Shown: piece after piece, positions 27,292 to 36,130 of the stretch | How the letters are laid out: each line of letters opens with the position of its first letter | Numbering within the stretch: position 1 is the stretch's first letter | Source: CBDBCK01 sp965203345 | Lineage (GTDB): Bacteria > Chloroflexota > Dehalococcoidia > Lucifugimonadales > Lucifugimonadaceae | DNA: 64,000 nucleotides | Direction: 5' to 3' | Assembly (NCBI GenBank): GCA_965203345.1 | Contig: CBDBCK010000028.1 | Location: 1,178,001 to 1,242,000 of the forward strand | Made by a program: the position numbers and the translations under genes | Notes under the pieces: model-generated | What the model was told of the DNA's origin: nothing | The model's database searches: none | Seen by the model: only the letters and a program-made list of their open reading frames with translations

Positions 27292-28293
27292 CTATACGCT
27301 AGGAGTGGGAGCACCTTTAAGCAGAAGGTTTTCATCTTTAAGTTCTTCCCATAAAGCAGTCGGAATGTTGAATGAGCTCATCTCAATGTTCTCTATAACT
27401 TCCGTGGGACTTTGTGCTCCCGGTATAACACTTACGACGGCAGGGTGTGCCATGGCGAACTGAAGTGCAGCTGCTTTCAGGGGTGTCCCGTGTTTTGCAC
27501 AAATGTCGCGCAGTTTTTTTGCCCTTGTCACCAAAGACATTGGAGCGTAGTCGTAGTTGTAAGAGACAGGACCGGATAAATCTCTTGACAAGATGCCGCT
27601 GTTGTAAGGACCGCCTATGACAACTGATATGCCACGCTCCAGGCAAAGCGGCATGAACTCCTTCAGTGCCCCCTGTTCCAGCAAGGTGTATCGGCCTGCT
27701 AATAGGACAATGTCTAAATTGAAACGCCTCACCATTCTAGCAGCCATTTCCCATTGATTCATCCCTAGACCTATCGCCTTCACTGCACCTTGTTCGCGTA
27801 ATTCAAGCATCGCAGGAATAGCTGAATCACACGCCTCTTTCTCCAGATTTCCTACGTCGGGGTCATGAAGGTAAACTATTTCCACCGAATCCATCCCAAG
27901 CCTCTTTAGGGATTCATCCAAAGAGCGCAGGATCCCTTCGCGAGTCATGTCGAATACAGGAGACAATGAACTGCGAATGTTCAGTGAGTCGGTAGAGCCT
28001 TTGATAAGCAGACGACCGACCTTAGTAGAAATAACGAATGATGTTCGAGGTTTGCCTGACAAGGCCTTACCCATACGATACTCTGACTCTCCGGATCCAT
28101 ACAAAGGAGCAGTATCAAAATAGGCGACGCCGGCTTCAAAAGCCTTGACTATTGTAGACAAAGCATCGTCTTTAGCGACTCCACCGAACAGGTTACCCGA
28201 CAAGGACATGCCGCTTAGAGCAGCTCCACCCAAACCAAGATTCGTTACAGATATGCCGGTCTTACCTATCGGCACAAGTTTAAGAGGGTTCAT
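27292..28293 (-). CDS. Aldo/keto reductase (aldose dehydrogenase-like)
   Basis: A 333-residue AKR. The catalytic tetrad is visible: Asp and Tyr in 'YFDTAPLYGSGESEYRMGKAL', Lys in 'FVISTKVGRLL', His in 'IVYLHDPDVG'. The C-terminal NADP/NAD loop 'SVIPGAQSPTEVIENI' is present. The long 'VGRLLIKGST' segment and overall pattern resemble the L-fucose/D-threo-aldose 1-dehydrogenase group. It follows the tartrate/D-malate dehydrogenase-like gene after only 5 bp and is surely co-transcribed with it. Cytosolic. Substrate probably a free aldose or lactaldehyde (inference). Confidence 0.9.
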   Translation of the reverse strand: MNPLKLVPIGKTGISVTNLGLGGAALSGMSLSGNLFGGVAKDDALSTIVKAFEAGVAYFDTAPLYGSGESEYRMGKALSGKPRTSFVISTKVGRLLIKGSTDSLNIRSSLSPVFDMTREGILRSLDESLKRLGMDSVEIVYLHDPDVGNLEKEACDSAIPAMLELREQGAVKAIGLGMNQWEMAARMVRRFNLDIVLLAGRYTLLEQGALKEFMPLCLERGISVVIGGPYNSGILSRDLSGPVSYNYDYAPMSLVTRAKKLRDICAKHGTPLKAAALQFAMAHPAVVSVIPGAQSPTEVIENIEMSSFNIPTALWEELKDENLLLKGAPTPSV

Positions 28294-28298
28294 ACAGC

Positions 28299-29366
28299 TT
28301 ATCTAGACAAAGACGCCTCAAGAGCATCTCCTAAGTCTTTGGTTGATGCCGTACCACCTAAGTCATGTGGAAGCATTTCGCCTGTCGTCAACAGATCTTG
28401 TACCGCTTTCTCAATCCTAGCAGCGACCATCTCTTCACCCAGGTGACGCGCCATAGAGGCTCCGGTTAGTATCTGGGCCAAAGGGTTGGCAATGTTTTGA
28501 TTGGCTATGTCAGGAGCACTTCCGTGCGTGGGTTCAAACATTGATGGAGCAGTGCGTTCCGGGTTCAAGTTTGCACTGGAAGCAAGTCCTATGCTTCCGG
28601 TTATGATCGCTCCCAAGTCTGTAAGTATATCCCCGAAAAGGTTGCTAGCTACGACAACGTCAAACGCTTCAGGACGGCGTATGAAATCCATACACGCAGC
28701 ATCTATCAGTAGACTTTCCGTTTCAATCTCAGGAAAACGTTCAGCCACCTCGTTGAACACCTTGTCCCACAAAGTCATCCCATAGCCTTGAGCATTTGAT
28801 TTAGTAATGGAAGTTACTTTACCTTTTTTATTGCGCTCTCGGCACAGCTCAAATGCGTAACGGGCAACCCTCTCGCAACCCCGTCGAGTAAAGATGGAAG
28901 CTTGCACTGCTGTTTCAGCAGGGAAGTCTTGGTAAACAAAGCCGCCCACATTGGCATATTCTCCCTCAGTATTTTCTCTCACCACCACCAAATCTATATC
29001 GAACGGTTTTTTATTCTTCAGTGGAGACGCCACGCCAGGCCAAAGGATCGAAGGTCTTACACAAGCATACTGGTCAAAGCGTCTACGTATCGGGAGTAGA
29101 AGCCCGTTGAGGGTAATGTGGTCTTGGATGTCAGGATGTCCCACCGCACCTAAGAATATCGCGTGAAAACCCTTCAGAATATCAAGTGCATCTTCAGGCA
29201 TCATATTACCGTTTGTGAGATAGTATTTAGACCCCCAAGGAAATTCAGTAAACTCAAATTTCGCATCAAGCTTGATACAAGCGGCGTTCAATACCTTGAT
29301 CGCCTGCTCAACGACCTCTACGCCTATACCGTCTCCTCTTATCACAGCTATATTGTGAACCGTCAT
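28299..29366 (-). CDS. Isopropylmalate dehydrogenase superfamily; tartrate/D-malate dehydrogenase-like
   Basis: A 355-residue NAD-dependent beta-decarboxylating dehydrogenase. 'AVIRGDGIGVEVVEQAIKVLNA' at the N-terminus, 'FPWGSKYYLTNGNMMPEDALD' (the WGS.YY variant typical of tartrate dehydrogenase/D-malate enzymes rather than LeuB), 'VVRENTEGEYANVGG', and the metal Asp pair in 'VVASNLFGDILTDLGA'. It would oxidise D-malate or tartrate-like 2-hydroxy acids to keto acids. ATG start; divergent from nothing, with a 638-bp gap upstream. It sits in the same operon as the aldo/keto reductase. Confidence 0.9.
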   Translation of the reverse strand: MTVHNIAVIRGDGIGVEVVEQAIKVLNAACIKLDAKFEFTEFPWGSKYYLTNGNMMPEDALDILKGFHAIFLGAVGHPDIQDHITLNGLLLPIRRRFDQYACVRPSILWPGVASPLKNKKPFDIDLVVVRENTEGEYANVGGFVYQDFPAETAVQASIFTRRGCERVARYAFELCRERNKKGKVTSITKSNAQGYGMTLWDKVFNEVAERFPEIETESLLIDAACMDFIRRPEAFDVVVASNLFGDILTDLGAIITGSIGLASSANLNPERTAPSMFEPTHGSAPDIANQNIANPLAQILTGASMARHLGEEMVAARIEKAVQDLLTTGEMLPHDLGGTASTKDLGDALEASLSR

Positions 29367-30004
29367 CCGTTTTTACTCCAGTTGTGTTGATCTATCTTCA
29401 CAGGCTTGAAAATCTTTGTATATTCATTAAATACCGCTTACAAGTATCAAAAGGGTAAATTCTCTACTATCTCCGATGACTCGAGAAGCGTGTCGAAATC
29501 CTCTTAGTAATCCTCTTTCATCTGTCTTATAAAGGAGGCATTTTTGTTTAGTAATTAATTATTAGTAACAACAGAGTAGTAAAACCAAAAGGCTTTCCCC
29601 ATAGAATGGGTTGTCGTTTTCTCATTATCGTTAAGATGTTGATTCATACGGTTCTGTAAATCAAGGGATTCGCCATATATAGCATGATGACATTTTCATA
29701 ATTGCATAAAGCATAGCAACCTGATACTTTTAACAAATCGTTACTAACATTTTCTCTGGAAAATTTCACAGTTGAATTTTTACTGCAGGTTTATTAAATT
29801 CTGACATTCTTCTTCTCTTTCTTAAAAAGCATACCTGTTCAACCTCCGGGGAGGTACGTACCCACTTGAGATGTATAAGGATCTGTGTTTTGGTAAACCA
29901 GAGCCTTTATTATACCTATTGTACAGAATAAATTACTAGACACATGGCCAGACTATCGCAAACCGTTCTTCATGAGTTTTGATCATTCAGTACCATGGGC
30001 AGTA
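29367..30004. other. AT-rich gene-free spacer
   Basis: A 638-bp AT-rich spacer between two minus-strand operons. It has no credible reading frame. A short ACCTCC/GGAGGT inverted repeat lies near 29850 and the rest appears unstructured by eye. It should contain the promoter of the 29366 gene and the end of the ABC operon transcript. Confidence 0.45.
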
Positions 30005-30871
30005 TCAAGGGTTCAATCTTTCTACGATCTCTATGACTCCGGCAATGTCGTAGTCGCCTTTATTATCTTCCTGCATCTTGGAGAAGGCTTTGCGGCTCTC
30101 TTCAAACAGCTTGAGGGTTACACCCCGTTTCTTCAAGGTTTCAGACACTATGCCGATATCCTTGACAACGTTGCGCAGAGGCGCTTTAGAATTGGCGAAT
30201 TCCCTTGAGCTTACTATGGGAGCAGCTCGCGAAATAAGGAAGCTTGAACCCCAGCTGTTACGTAAAATTTCTTCGGCGTCTTGAACTTTGACTCCGGCGG
30301 ATTCAGCGAGAAAGAAAGCCTCTGAGGCTGCCAGACTATGTATAGCTACAAGTATCTGGTTAACCAGCTTCATCGCTGTGCCGGATCCAGAACCTCCCAT
30401 CCTTTTAATATTCTTCCCCATCATGTTGAAATACGGTAGCACGCGTTCAAAGGCATCTTCGTCTCCGCCGACCATTATAGACAGGGTACCATCTGCAGCT
30501 CCAACGGGACCGCCGGATATAGGAGCGTCTAGCATAAACGCCTGTTTGGCTTTCAAAGCCTCATAACATGCGAGCGATAGGTCAACAGACACAGTTGAGT
30601 GGTCTACCACTATCTGCCCTGGACGAACTACAGAGATCGTTTCTTCCAAAATAATTCTTTCGGAGGTTGCCACATCTGGCAAGCACACCATAACTATGTC
30701 CACGTTTTTCACAAGCTCTTGGGTCGAATAGGCTGCCTTGGCTCCTTTAACCTGCATAGCTTCGACTTTGGAGCGCGTCCGTGTAAATACCGTCAGGTCG
30801 GCGCCTTTCTCCAAAAGGTTGGAAGCCATACCCATACCCATATTGCCTAGCCCTATGAAGCCCGTTCTCAT
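30005..30871 (-). CDS. 3-hydroxyisobutyrate dehydrogenase family oxidoreductase
   Basis: A 288-residue beta-hydroxyacid dehydrogenase (HIBADH / tartronate semialdehyde reductase family). Nucleotide motif 'GFIGLGNMGMGMASNLLEKG', substrate motif 'MLDAPISGGPVGAADGTLSIMVGG', catalytic Lys in 'GSGTAMKLVNQ'. The frame begins with TTG at 30877, but the ATG at 30871 has a GGAG seven bases upstream and is preferred. It closes the ABC importer operon, 41 bp after the second permease, so its substrate may be what the importer brings in (inference). Confidence 0.92.
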   Translation of the reverse strand: MRTGFIGLGNMGMGMASNLLEKGADLTVFTRTRSKVEAMQVKGAKAAYSTQELVKNVDIVMVCLPDVATSERIILEETISVVRPGQIVVDHSTVSVDLSLACYEALKAKQAFMLDAPISGGPVGAADGTLSIMVGGDEDAFERVLPYFNMMGKNIKRMGGSGSGTAMKLVNQILVAIHSLAASEAFFLAESAGVKVQDAEEILRNSWGSSFLISRAAPIVSSREFANSKAPLRNVVKDIGIVSETLKKRGVTLKLFEESRKAFSKMQEDNKGDYDIAGVIEIVERLNP

Positions 30872-30912
30872 ACTCAACTCCGATAGTTTGAATGCGGATA
30901 TCTAGATCCGCG

Positions 30913-31941
30913 CTAATCCAGGTTTCTCAGCCTTGGATCCAGTCTGTCTCGTATCCAATCTCCAAAGAAGTTCATGGACATGACCACAAGAAATATAGCT
31001 AGTCCTGGCCAGAAAGATATCCACCAGGCCTCTTCGATGAACTGACGACCATCGCTGACGCTCTTCCCCCAGGCGGGCACAGGATCCGGTATACCTGCTC
31101 CCAAAAAGCTGAGTGTAGATTCAGCAAGTATCAGTTGTCCTACTCTTAGAGAAGCTACCACTAACACTGTACCAAAAGTACCGGGCAGAACATGCCGAAT
31201 GAGAATCCGGAAAGTCGAAGCCCCGGACACCTTGGCGGAAAGGATATATTCCCTGGTCTTAATCGTCAGTACGTCCGCCCTTATCTGTCTCACGAATGGT
31301 GTCCAGGCGAGCAAGGCGATAAGACCTATCACAAGCAGAGTTCTATCAACCTTGAAAGTTGATTCCGGATGCTCCACTATCACCACTATCACAAGTGCTA
31401 TGAGAATAAACGGCAATGCGAGCCACACGTCTACAAAACGTGAAACCACTTCATCAATCCATCTGCCGTAATAACCTGAGAGAAGGCCTAATAGAGTCCC
31501 AATGACTATACCGCTTGATACAGCATAAACCGTTATCTGCAACGATATACGCGCGCCATGTATGACACGGGAAAGAACATCGCGCCCTAGATTATCGGCA
31601 CCTATTACGTAGCGCGTTTGCGGGAAGGTACTGCGAACAGCACGGTTATAAGCACTCCTCCCGCGAGTGGAATCCAGGTCGTAGTCCGCAGGGTCAGGAA
31701 TCTCATTGAACATAGGCATAGCCCTACCCCAAGTGGGAGCCAAATTCCTGAACGCCAAGTTCTGTTGAAGAGGGTCTGCAGGGGATATCTGATAGGCAAA
31801 TAGACCGGTAAACACAAGGCCGATGATAATGATTATAGGGATAATCGGCCAGCGTCTAATTACATAAAAAAATTGTGAAGGGAAGGATCGACGACCGCCT
31901 GAGGCCGAAAGAGAGGCGTCTCGTAAAGACGAATCCGCCAT
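30913..31941 (-). CDS. ABC transporter permease, DppC/OppC type
   Basis: A 342-residue inner membrane permease for oligopeptides, nickel or similar solutes. After a cytosolic N-terminus and a first helix ('WPIIPIIIIIGLVFTGLFAYQI') it has five more helices. The 'EAA' coupling loop is seen as 'REYILSAKVSGASTFRILIRHVLPG', and 'GADNLGRDVLSRVIHGARISL' is typical of DppC proteins. It starts 2 bp after the DppB-type gene. Confidence 0.93.
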   Translation of the reverse strand: MADSSLRDASLSASGGRRSFPSQFFYVIRRWPIIPIIIIIGLVFTGLFAYQISPADPLQQNLAFRNLAPTWGRAMPMFNEIPDPADYDLDSTRGRSAYNRAVRSTFPQTRYVIGADNLGRDVLSRVIHGARISLQITVYAVSSGIVIGTLLGLLSGYYGRWIDEVVSRFVDVWLALPFILIALVIVVIVEHPESTFKVDRTLLVIGLIALLAWTPFVRQIRADVLTIKTREYILSAKVSGASTFRILIRHVLPGTFGTVLVVASLRVGQLILAESTLSFLGAGIPDPVPAWGKSVSDGRQFIEEAWWISFWPGLAIFLVVMSMNFFGDWIRDRLDPRLRNLD

Positions 31942-31943
31942 GG

Positions 31944-32879
31944 TTAGTCGTAACGGATTCTGGGGTCTATAACTGCGTAAAGCAAATCAGTAACAAAAGT
32001 CAGCCCCACGTACAGAATCGTAAAGAAAAATACGGCTCCCATAAGAAGAGGGAAGTCGTTATTATTGACGGCGGTAATCGCCATATCTCCTAAGCCCGGC
32101 CATACGAATATCTGTTCCACTAGCAGCGCTCCCGTCAAAAAACCGGCGAGTATAAGAGTGGAAGCGGTTAGAGGTTGGATTAGCGCATTCCTCAAGGCAT
32201 GATTCCATACGACACCTTGGTTGTTCACCCCTTTTGCCCTAGCCATCCTCACAAATTCGGAATCCAGCACCTCCAGCATAGCGTTACGGGTAAGGCGCAT
32301 GTAGCTCGCCATTGCCGCCGTACCTAACGTTATAGTAGGAAGCACCCAATGGCTAAAATCGCCTATCCCTTCACCACGCAAACCTACAGGAAACCACCTA
32401 AGCTGAATACCAAACAGCAATATCAAGATAAGCCCTAACCAGAATTGTGGAACCGCTTGACCTAACAGTGCAACCCCTCTCCCTATATAGTCAATATAAG
32501 AACCTCTCCTCACGGCCGAAAGAACGCCTATAGGAATACCTACGACTGTAGCAAGCACCCACGCCATCAGACCTAAATGCAGCGTCGCCGGTAGACGGTC
32601 AAGCACTATCCCGATTATGGGAGTACGGTCAATCAAAGTAACGCCAAGGTCACCTCTAAAAGCGTTGCCCAGCCATATAACGTATTGAACCACTACCGGC
32701 CTATCCAGTCCGAGTTGTCGGCGCACCTCTTCTCGACCTTCTGGAGTAAGTCCATAACCAGAGGTAGCGAACAGATCCAGTGGATCACCAACAGCGCGCG
32801 ACAGAGAAAGCACTATAAAAGTAGCTACAACCAAGCTAGCAAAGCCAAATATGAGACGTCTGGTAATGAATCTTCGCAT
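31944..32879 (-). CDS. ABC transporter permease, DppB/OppB type
   Basis: A 311-residue permease with six helices. The N-terminal 'ITRRLIFGFASLVVATFIVLSL' helix, 'LGLDRPVVVQYVIWLGNAFRGDLGVTL' periplasmic segment and the EAA loop 'SEFVRMARAKGVNNQGVVWNHALRN' define the DppB family. ATG start with a weak ribosome site. It is separated from the binding-protein gene by 126 bp containing a long hairpin, which probably lowers its expression relative to the binding protein. Confidence 0.93.
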   Translation of the reverse strand: MRRFITRRLIFGFASLVVATFIVLSLSRAVGDPLDLFATSGYGLTPEGREEVRRQLGLDRPVVVQYVIWLGNAFRGDLGVTLIDRTPIIGIVLDRLPATLHLGLMAWVLATVVGIPIGVLSAVRRGSYIDYIGRGVALLGQAVPQFWLGLILILLFGIQLRWFPVGLRGEGIGDFSHWVLPTITLGTAAMASYMRLTRNAMLEVLDSEFVRMARAKGVNNQGVVWNHALRNALIQPLTASTLILAGFLTGALLVEQIFVWPGLGDMAITAVNNNDFPLLMGAVFFFTILYVGLTFVTDLLYAVIDPRIRYD

Positions 32880-32934
32880 TATGCCGTATCAAAAGCCATA
32901 GTTAAGAAAGGAGACCTGTAAACCAGAATTAAAC

Positions 32935-32974
32935 AATTGGAGAAGGGCAGGTTATAGCCTGCCCTTCTCCAATT
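32935..32974 (-). terminator. 17-bp perfect hairpin between binding-protein gene and permeases
   Basis: AATTGGAGAAGGGCAGG and its perfect complement flank a 6-base loop. The stem is GC-rich near the loop and lies 32 bases beyond the binding-protein stop, reading on the minus strand. The bases after the stem (AATTGTTTAATTC) are only mildly T-rich, so partial termination or protection of the upstream mRNA from 3' decay fits better than full termination. This is the usual way such operons make excess binding protein. Confidence 0.75.
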
Positions 32975-33005
32975 TCCCAAGTTACAAGATCCGAGAGCAA
33001 CAAGC

Positions 33006-34883
33006 TTATTGTTGCAACTCAATGTCCCACAGATTGTTTATATTCGCGGCGGCTGCCTTATCCATAGGCCAAGCCTTTATCTTCTTATTGTTGAAATAAT
33101 AAACATCAGGCACTGCTACGACTCCTGGCTGGAGTGATTGATCGTAAACGTAATCTACGTATTCGTCTGCAGCCTGAAGTGCAATTTCAATAGTTTCAGC
33201 CTCAGCCATTCTTGTGTATAAACTAAGTATTTCAGGGGATTCAAAACCACAGCTGAAACCGCCTCTAGTCAAACTAGTTTGCACCAATCCTACAGGGAAG
33301 TGCCATGGTTTTGACTCTCTACCCTTGTCGCAAGAAGTAACCCACGGGTGAGTGTTTGTCCTGCCTACAACGCCTGGCCGGAAGGTCTGATAAGAGAATT
33401 TCAACGAGAACACTTCAAGGCCCAGCTCACGCCAGTAACCTGCTATAGCGTCTGTAACCTCACCTGTCACTCCAGAAGAACCGCCAAGTTCAGGGCCTGC
33501 ATATATGGAAACCTCAAATGCATTTCCGCCAAGTGGACCGTCACTTGAAGCTGAACCACGTTGATAGTCCGGATCCTGGGAAGTTATCAACCTCACCGCT
33601 TCGTCTGGGTCGTATGGGTATTCCCATTTCTCTTGCCAGCGCGGGTGATTAATTGAAAAGTACTCTACGTGCACAGGCACACCAAGACCGGAGAGCAAAG
33701 TATCGTTAACTTGTTCACGATCAATAGCCAAAGCCAGAGCTCTTCGAATGGTTTTAGCCTGATCTAGGTCATCGGCACCGTGACTTCCATCAGGTTTACC
33801 TATCCATGGAAGGTCGTGAACAAAAGTTGCCTTAGTTGGAAGCTCTTCTCCAGTTTTAGCGTGTACGTCTTCCCAAAGATTGCCAGAGAAAAACACTCCT
33901 AATTGAACTGCCCCCCCTGTGCTCGTCTGTGTAAACTCCGAGGTATCTAGCTTTGCCGCATCCTTAGGTTCTAGATGAGCAGCATCAACTTGTCCAGTAC
34001 GTAAGAGTGCCAGACGCTGGACAGGCTCCCTTACCGATATCAATCTAACTTCTTCGGTCTTAGGAGTAAACAAATAGTGATTGTTCACGGCTCGCATATG
34101 AACAAATTCGTCCCGTCTCCATTCTTCAACTTGGTAAGGTCCGGTAGCTACTATATTTTCCTTGACCCAGTCTTCACCCATCTCGTCATGAGCTCTTTTG
34201 GAGAACACCGAGAAGGCTTGGCCAGACTGGTTAATATAGTCGTCTAGCCACGAAGAGTCATACTGAATAACATCAAACTCAACAGTAGAGTCGTCAGTAG
34301 CGCGCCATTCTCCCCATAGGCCGGCAAAGTCTCCAGCTTGACCATGAATGGACGTAGGAGTGGTTCGGCTGTTAGCAGTATTCATAGAAAACGCTACGTC
34401 AGCAGCGGTCAGGGTCCCAAAGTCATTACCATCCACCACTTGAAATGGAACATCTTCTCTTATGGTAACTCTGGCACTCATAAAGTCAGGAGCCACCTCC
34501 CACTCAGTACCAAGCCAAAGTAGAGTTTCATCATTTGGACCTCTCCTGAAGAGTGTCTCCGCAACTCCCCAATTCTTCAACAAATCGTTAGGCTGTGCCG
34601 AATTCAGTCCATTCTCACCTCGGAGATCAGTGATATTTGTGGCAATGTAGGCCGCGTTAGAAGGTGTAGATGTATCGGGAGCAGATATAGCATCGGGGGA
34701 AGTTGGGAGGTCTGGTGTAGCCGTAGGATCTGGAGAACTCGGTCTAGGTGTGGCCGTAGGATCTGGAGAACCTGAACCAGGTGTGGCCGTAGGATCTGGT
34801 GGAGATCCACAAGCAGCAACAATCGCTATCATCAACAACGCAACGGTTGCAAAAACTGTAGACTGAAGTACTTTTTGCTTCAT
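33006..34883 (-). CDS. ABC transporter substrate-binding lipoprotein (family 5)
   Basis: A protein of about 625 residues. Signal segment 'STVFATVALLMIAIVAAC' with lipobox VAAC, then a Pro/Thr linker of three SPDPTATP units, then a family 5 (oligopeptide-type) binding fold ('TLTAADVAFSMN', 'RALALAIDREQVNDTLLSGLG'). The open frame runs up to 34940, but the ATG at 34883 has GGAGGAAA upstream and gives a proper signal peptide. It is the first gene of the importer operon. The matching ATPases (DppD/DppF) are not in the window. Ligand unknown. Confidence 0.93.
   Translation of the reverse strand: MKQKVLQSTVFATVALLMIAIVAACGSPPDPTATPGSGSPDPTATPRPSSPDPTATPDLPTSPDAISAPDTSTPSNAAYIATNITDLRGENGLNSAQPNDLLKNWGVAETLFRRGPNDETLLWLGTEWEVAPDFMSARVTIREDVPFQVVDGNDFGTLTAADVAFSMNTANSRTTPTSIHGQAGDFAGLWGEWRATDDSTVEFDVIQYDSSWLDDYINQSGQAFSVFSKRAHDEMGEDWVKENIVATGPYQVEEWRRDEFVHMRAVNNHYLFTPKTEEVRLISVREPVQRLALLRTGQVDAAHLEPKDAAKLDTSEFTQTSTGGAVQLGVFFSGNLWEDVHAKTGEELPTKATFVHDLPWIGKPDGSHGADDLDQAKTIRRALALAIDREQVNDTLLSGLGVPVHVEYFSINHPRWQEKWEYPYDPDEAVRLITSQDPDYQRGSASSDGPLGGNAFEVSIYAGPELGGSSGVTGEVTDAIAGYWRELGLEVFSLKFSYQTFRPGVVGRTNTHPWVTSCDKGRESKPWHFPVGLVQTSLTRGGFSCGFESPEILSLYTRMAEAETIEIALQAADEYVDYVYDQSLQPGVVAVPDVYYFNNKKIKAWPMDKAAAANINNLWDIELQQ
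34714..34800 (-). repeat. 33-bp tandem repeats coding the Pro/Thr linker
   Basis: Three in-frame units start at 34714, 34747 and 34780, each containing GCCGTAGGATCTGG on the plus strand. They encode repeated SPDPTATP linkers just behind the lipidated Cys. Copy number probably varies between relatives. Confidence 0.85.
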
Positions 34884-35378
34884 ATAAATTTTCCTCCGAG
34901 ATACAAAGTTATCTTTAAACAAAGCGTACCATAGTACCAAACAGTACGCAAGTTAATTGATTGAGCTTATTTTCTGTGCATTGGACATATCCACCTTCAA
35001 TGAGTGATTTCATTCAATCCACCCCATGCACTTACCCACATACCTTCTATTAGGTATGAGTCTCCTCAAACAAATCGTTCTTCCCTCTGATCAAGCGCAC
35101 ACCGGCCTAGGCTTGAACCTTCCAATCTTTAAAAGTCTTGCAAATTATAGGAGAGTAACGGCGACCTCAAAGTCGTATCCTCCTTTTTTTGTCTTCTCCT
35201 TACTTACTTAAATGAATATATGTCTGTCGTTACAAACAGAGGCCATCATCATTGGTTCTCTCATTTCCAAAGGTAAAGGTACCTAGCGATACGTTTTGAA
35301 GGGAGATACCGCTTATCAATCAAATTATTAATCAAAGGCAAAGGGCATTATGAAAAGAAGGCTCTATTGAAAAGCCTA
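34884..35378. other. Gene-free spacer upstream of the ABC operon
   Basis: A 495-bp spacer holding the promoter region of the importer operon. No credible gene is seen; a 61-codon plus-strand frame at 35026-35211 has no motif. No strong hairpin was found by eye after the GT25 gene end at 35379. Confidence 0.45.
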
Positions 35379-36077
35379 TTACCATGAGATACGACGTAAT
35401 TTCTTATAAAACCTGATTTGGAGCTCACGGTGCAATTTGCTGCCCCGAGCTTCAATCGTTGAAGACTTTAGATCATGAGGAGAGAATATCGGCCATGGAA
35501 CAAAATCCTGGAGGGTCGTTATATAGTACGAATTTACGAACTCGTCTACTGATCTAGCACCATAAACTGAAGCTGCCTTAAGTAATTTTTTAGCGCCAGC
35601 TGGTGTTATAAAATAAGCGTGTGATCCTAGCAAGTGTCCATAATTTAAACGATGTATTTTAGGAAGATCAGAATATCTGTTCATCTCTAATGCTTCCAAC
35701 CTGAATTTTTTATCTTTCCATGAAGGTTGACCAATATTACAAACGTCTAAGGTATTATTGAACACTTCATCAGATATTGGGGACTTAAAGATAGCATCCT
35801 CTTCCAGAATAACCACAGGTTCATTAGATTCAACACATCTTTCCCACAAAAGAAAATGCGACGCAAAACATCCTAGCTGAGCAAAGATATCTCTAAGAGA
35901 AAAAAAATCTATTCTAATATTCTTAGAAAAGAACACATCAGCAGAGTATTCACGTGATATCGCAGGAAACATCTCAATATCATAACCAAACTTTCTACCA
36001 CTAGATAAACAGATGCTAAATTTTGAAAGAGAGTCAACATTATCTGATAACACTATAGCATGTATATTAGGCACCAT
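35379..36077 (-). CDS. Glycosyltransferase family 25 (copy 3 of 3)
   Basis: A 232-residue GT25-type transferase (LOS/LPS sugar-adding family). N-terminal 'IHAIVLSDNVDSLSKF', 'GCFASHFLLWERCVESNEPVVILEEDAIF' (the conserved S-H-LW and acidic motif; here EEDA) and 'GSHAYFITPAGAKKLLKAAS'. It is the third of three tandem paralogs in the same direction, AT-richer than the surrounding genes. Soluble or peripheral membrane. It should use a nucleotide sugar, probably UDP-galactose in family precedents; the acceptor is unknown. Confidence 0.88.
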   Translation of the reverse strand: MVPNIHAIVLSDNVDSLSKFSICLSSGRKFGYDIEMFPAISREYSADVFFSKNIRIDFFSLRDIFAQLGCFASHFLLWERCVESNEPVVILEEDAIFKSPISDEVFNNTLDVCNIGQPSWKDKKFRLEALEMNRYSDLPKIHRLNYGHLLGSHAYFITPAGAKKLLKAASVYGARSVDEFVNSYYITTLQDFVPWPIFSPHDLKSSTIEARGSKLHRELQIRFYKKLRRISW

Positions 36078-36130
36078 TTTATAAGTTAGTTCATAGGAGT
36101 TACTATAGGCTCATTTACATGTTTCCTCAA

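Noticed and set aside
35026..35211. 61-codon plus-strand frame upstream of the ABC operon
   Set aside because: No motif and no matching promoter or ribosome site. It lies in a region with stops in all other frames, typical of a spacer.
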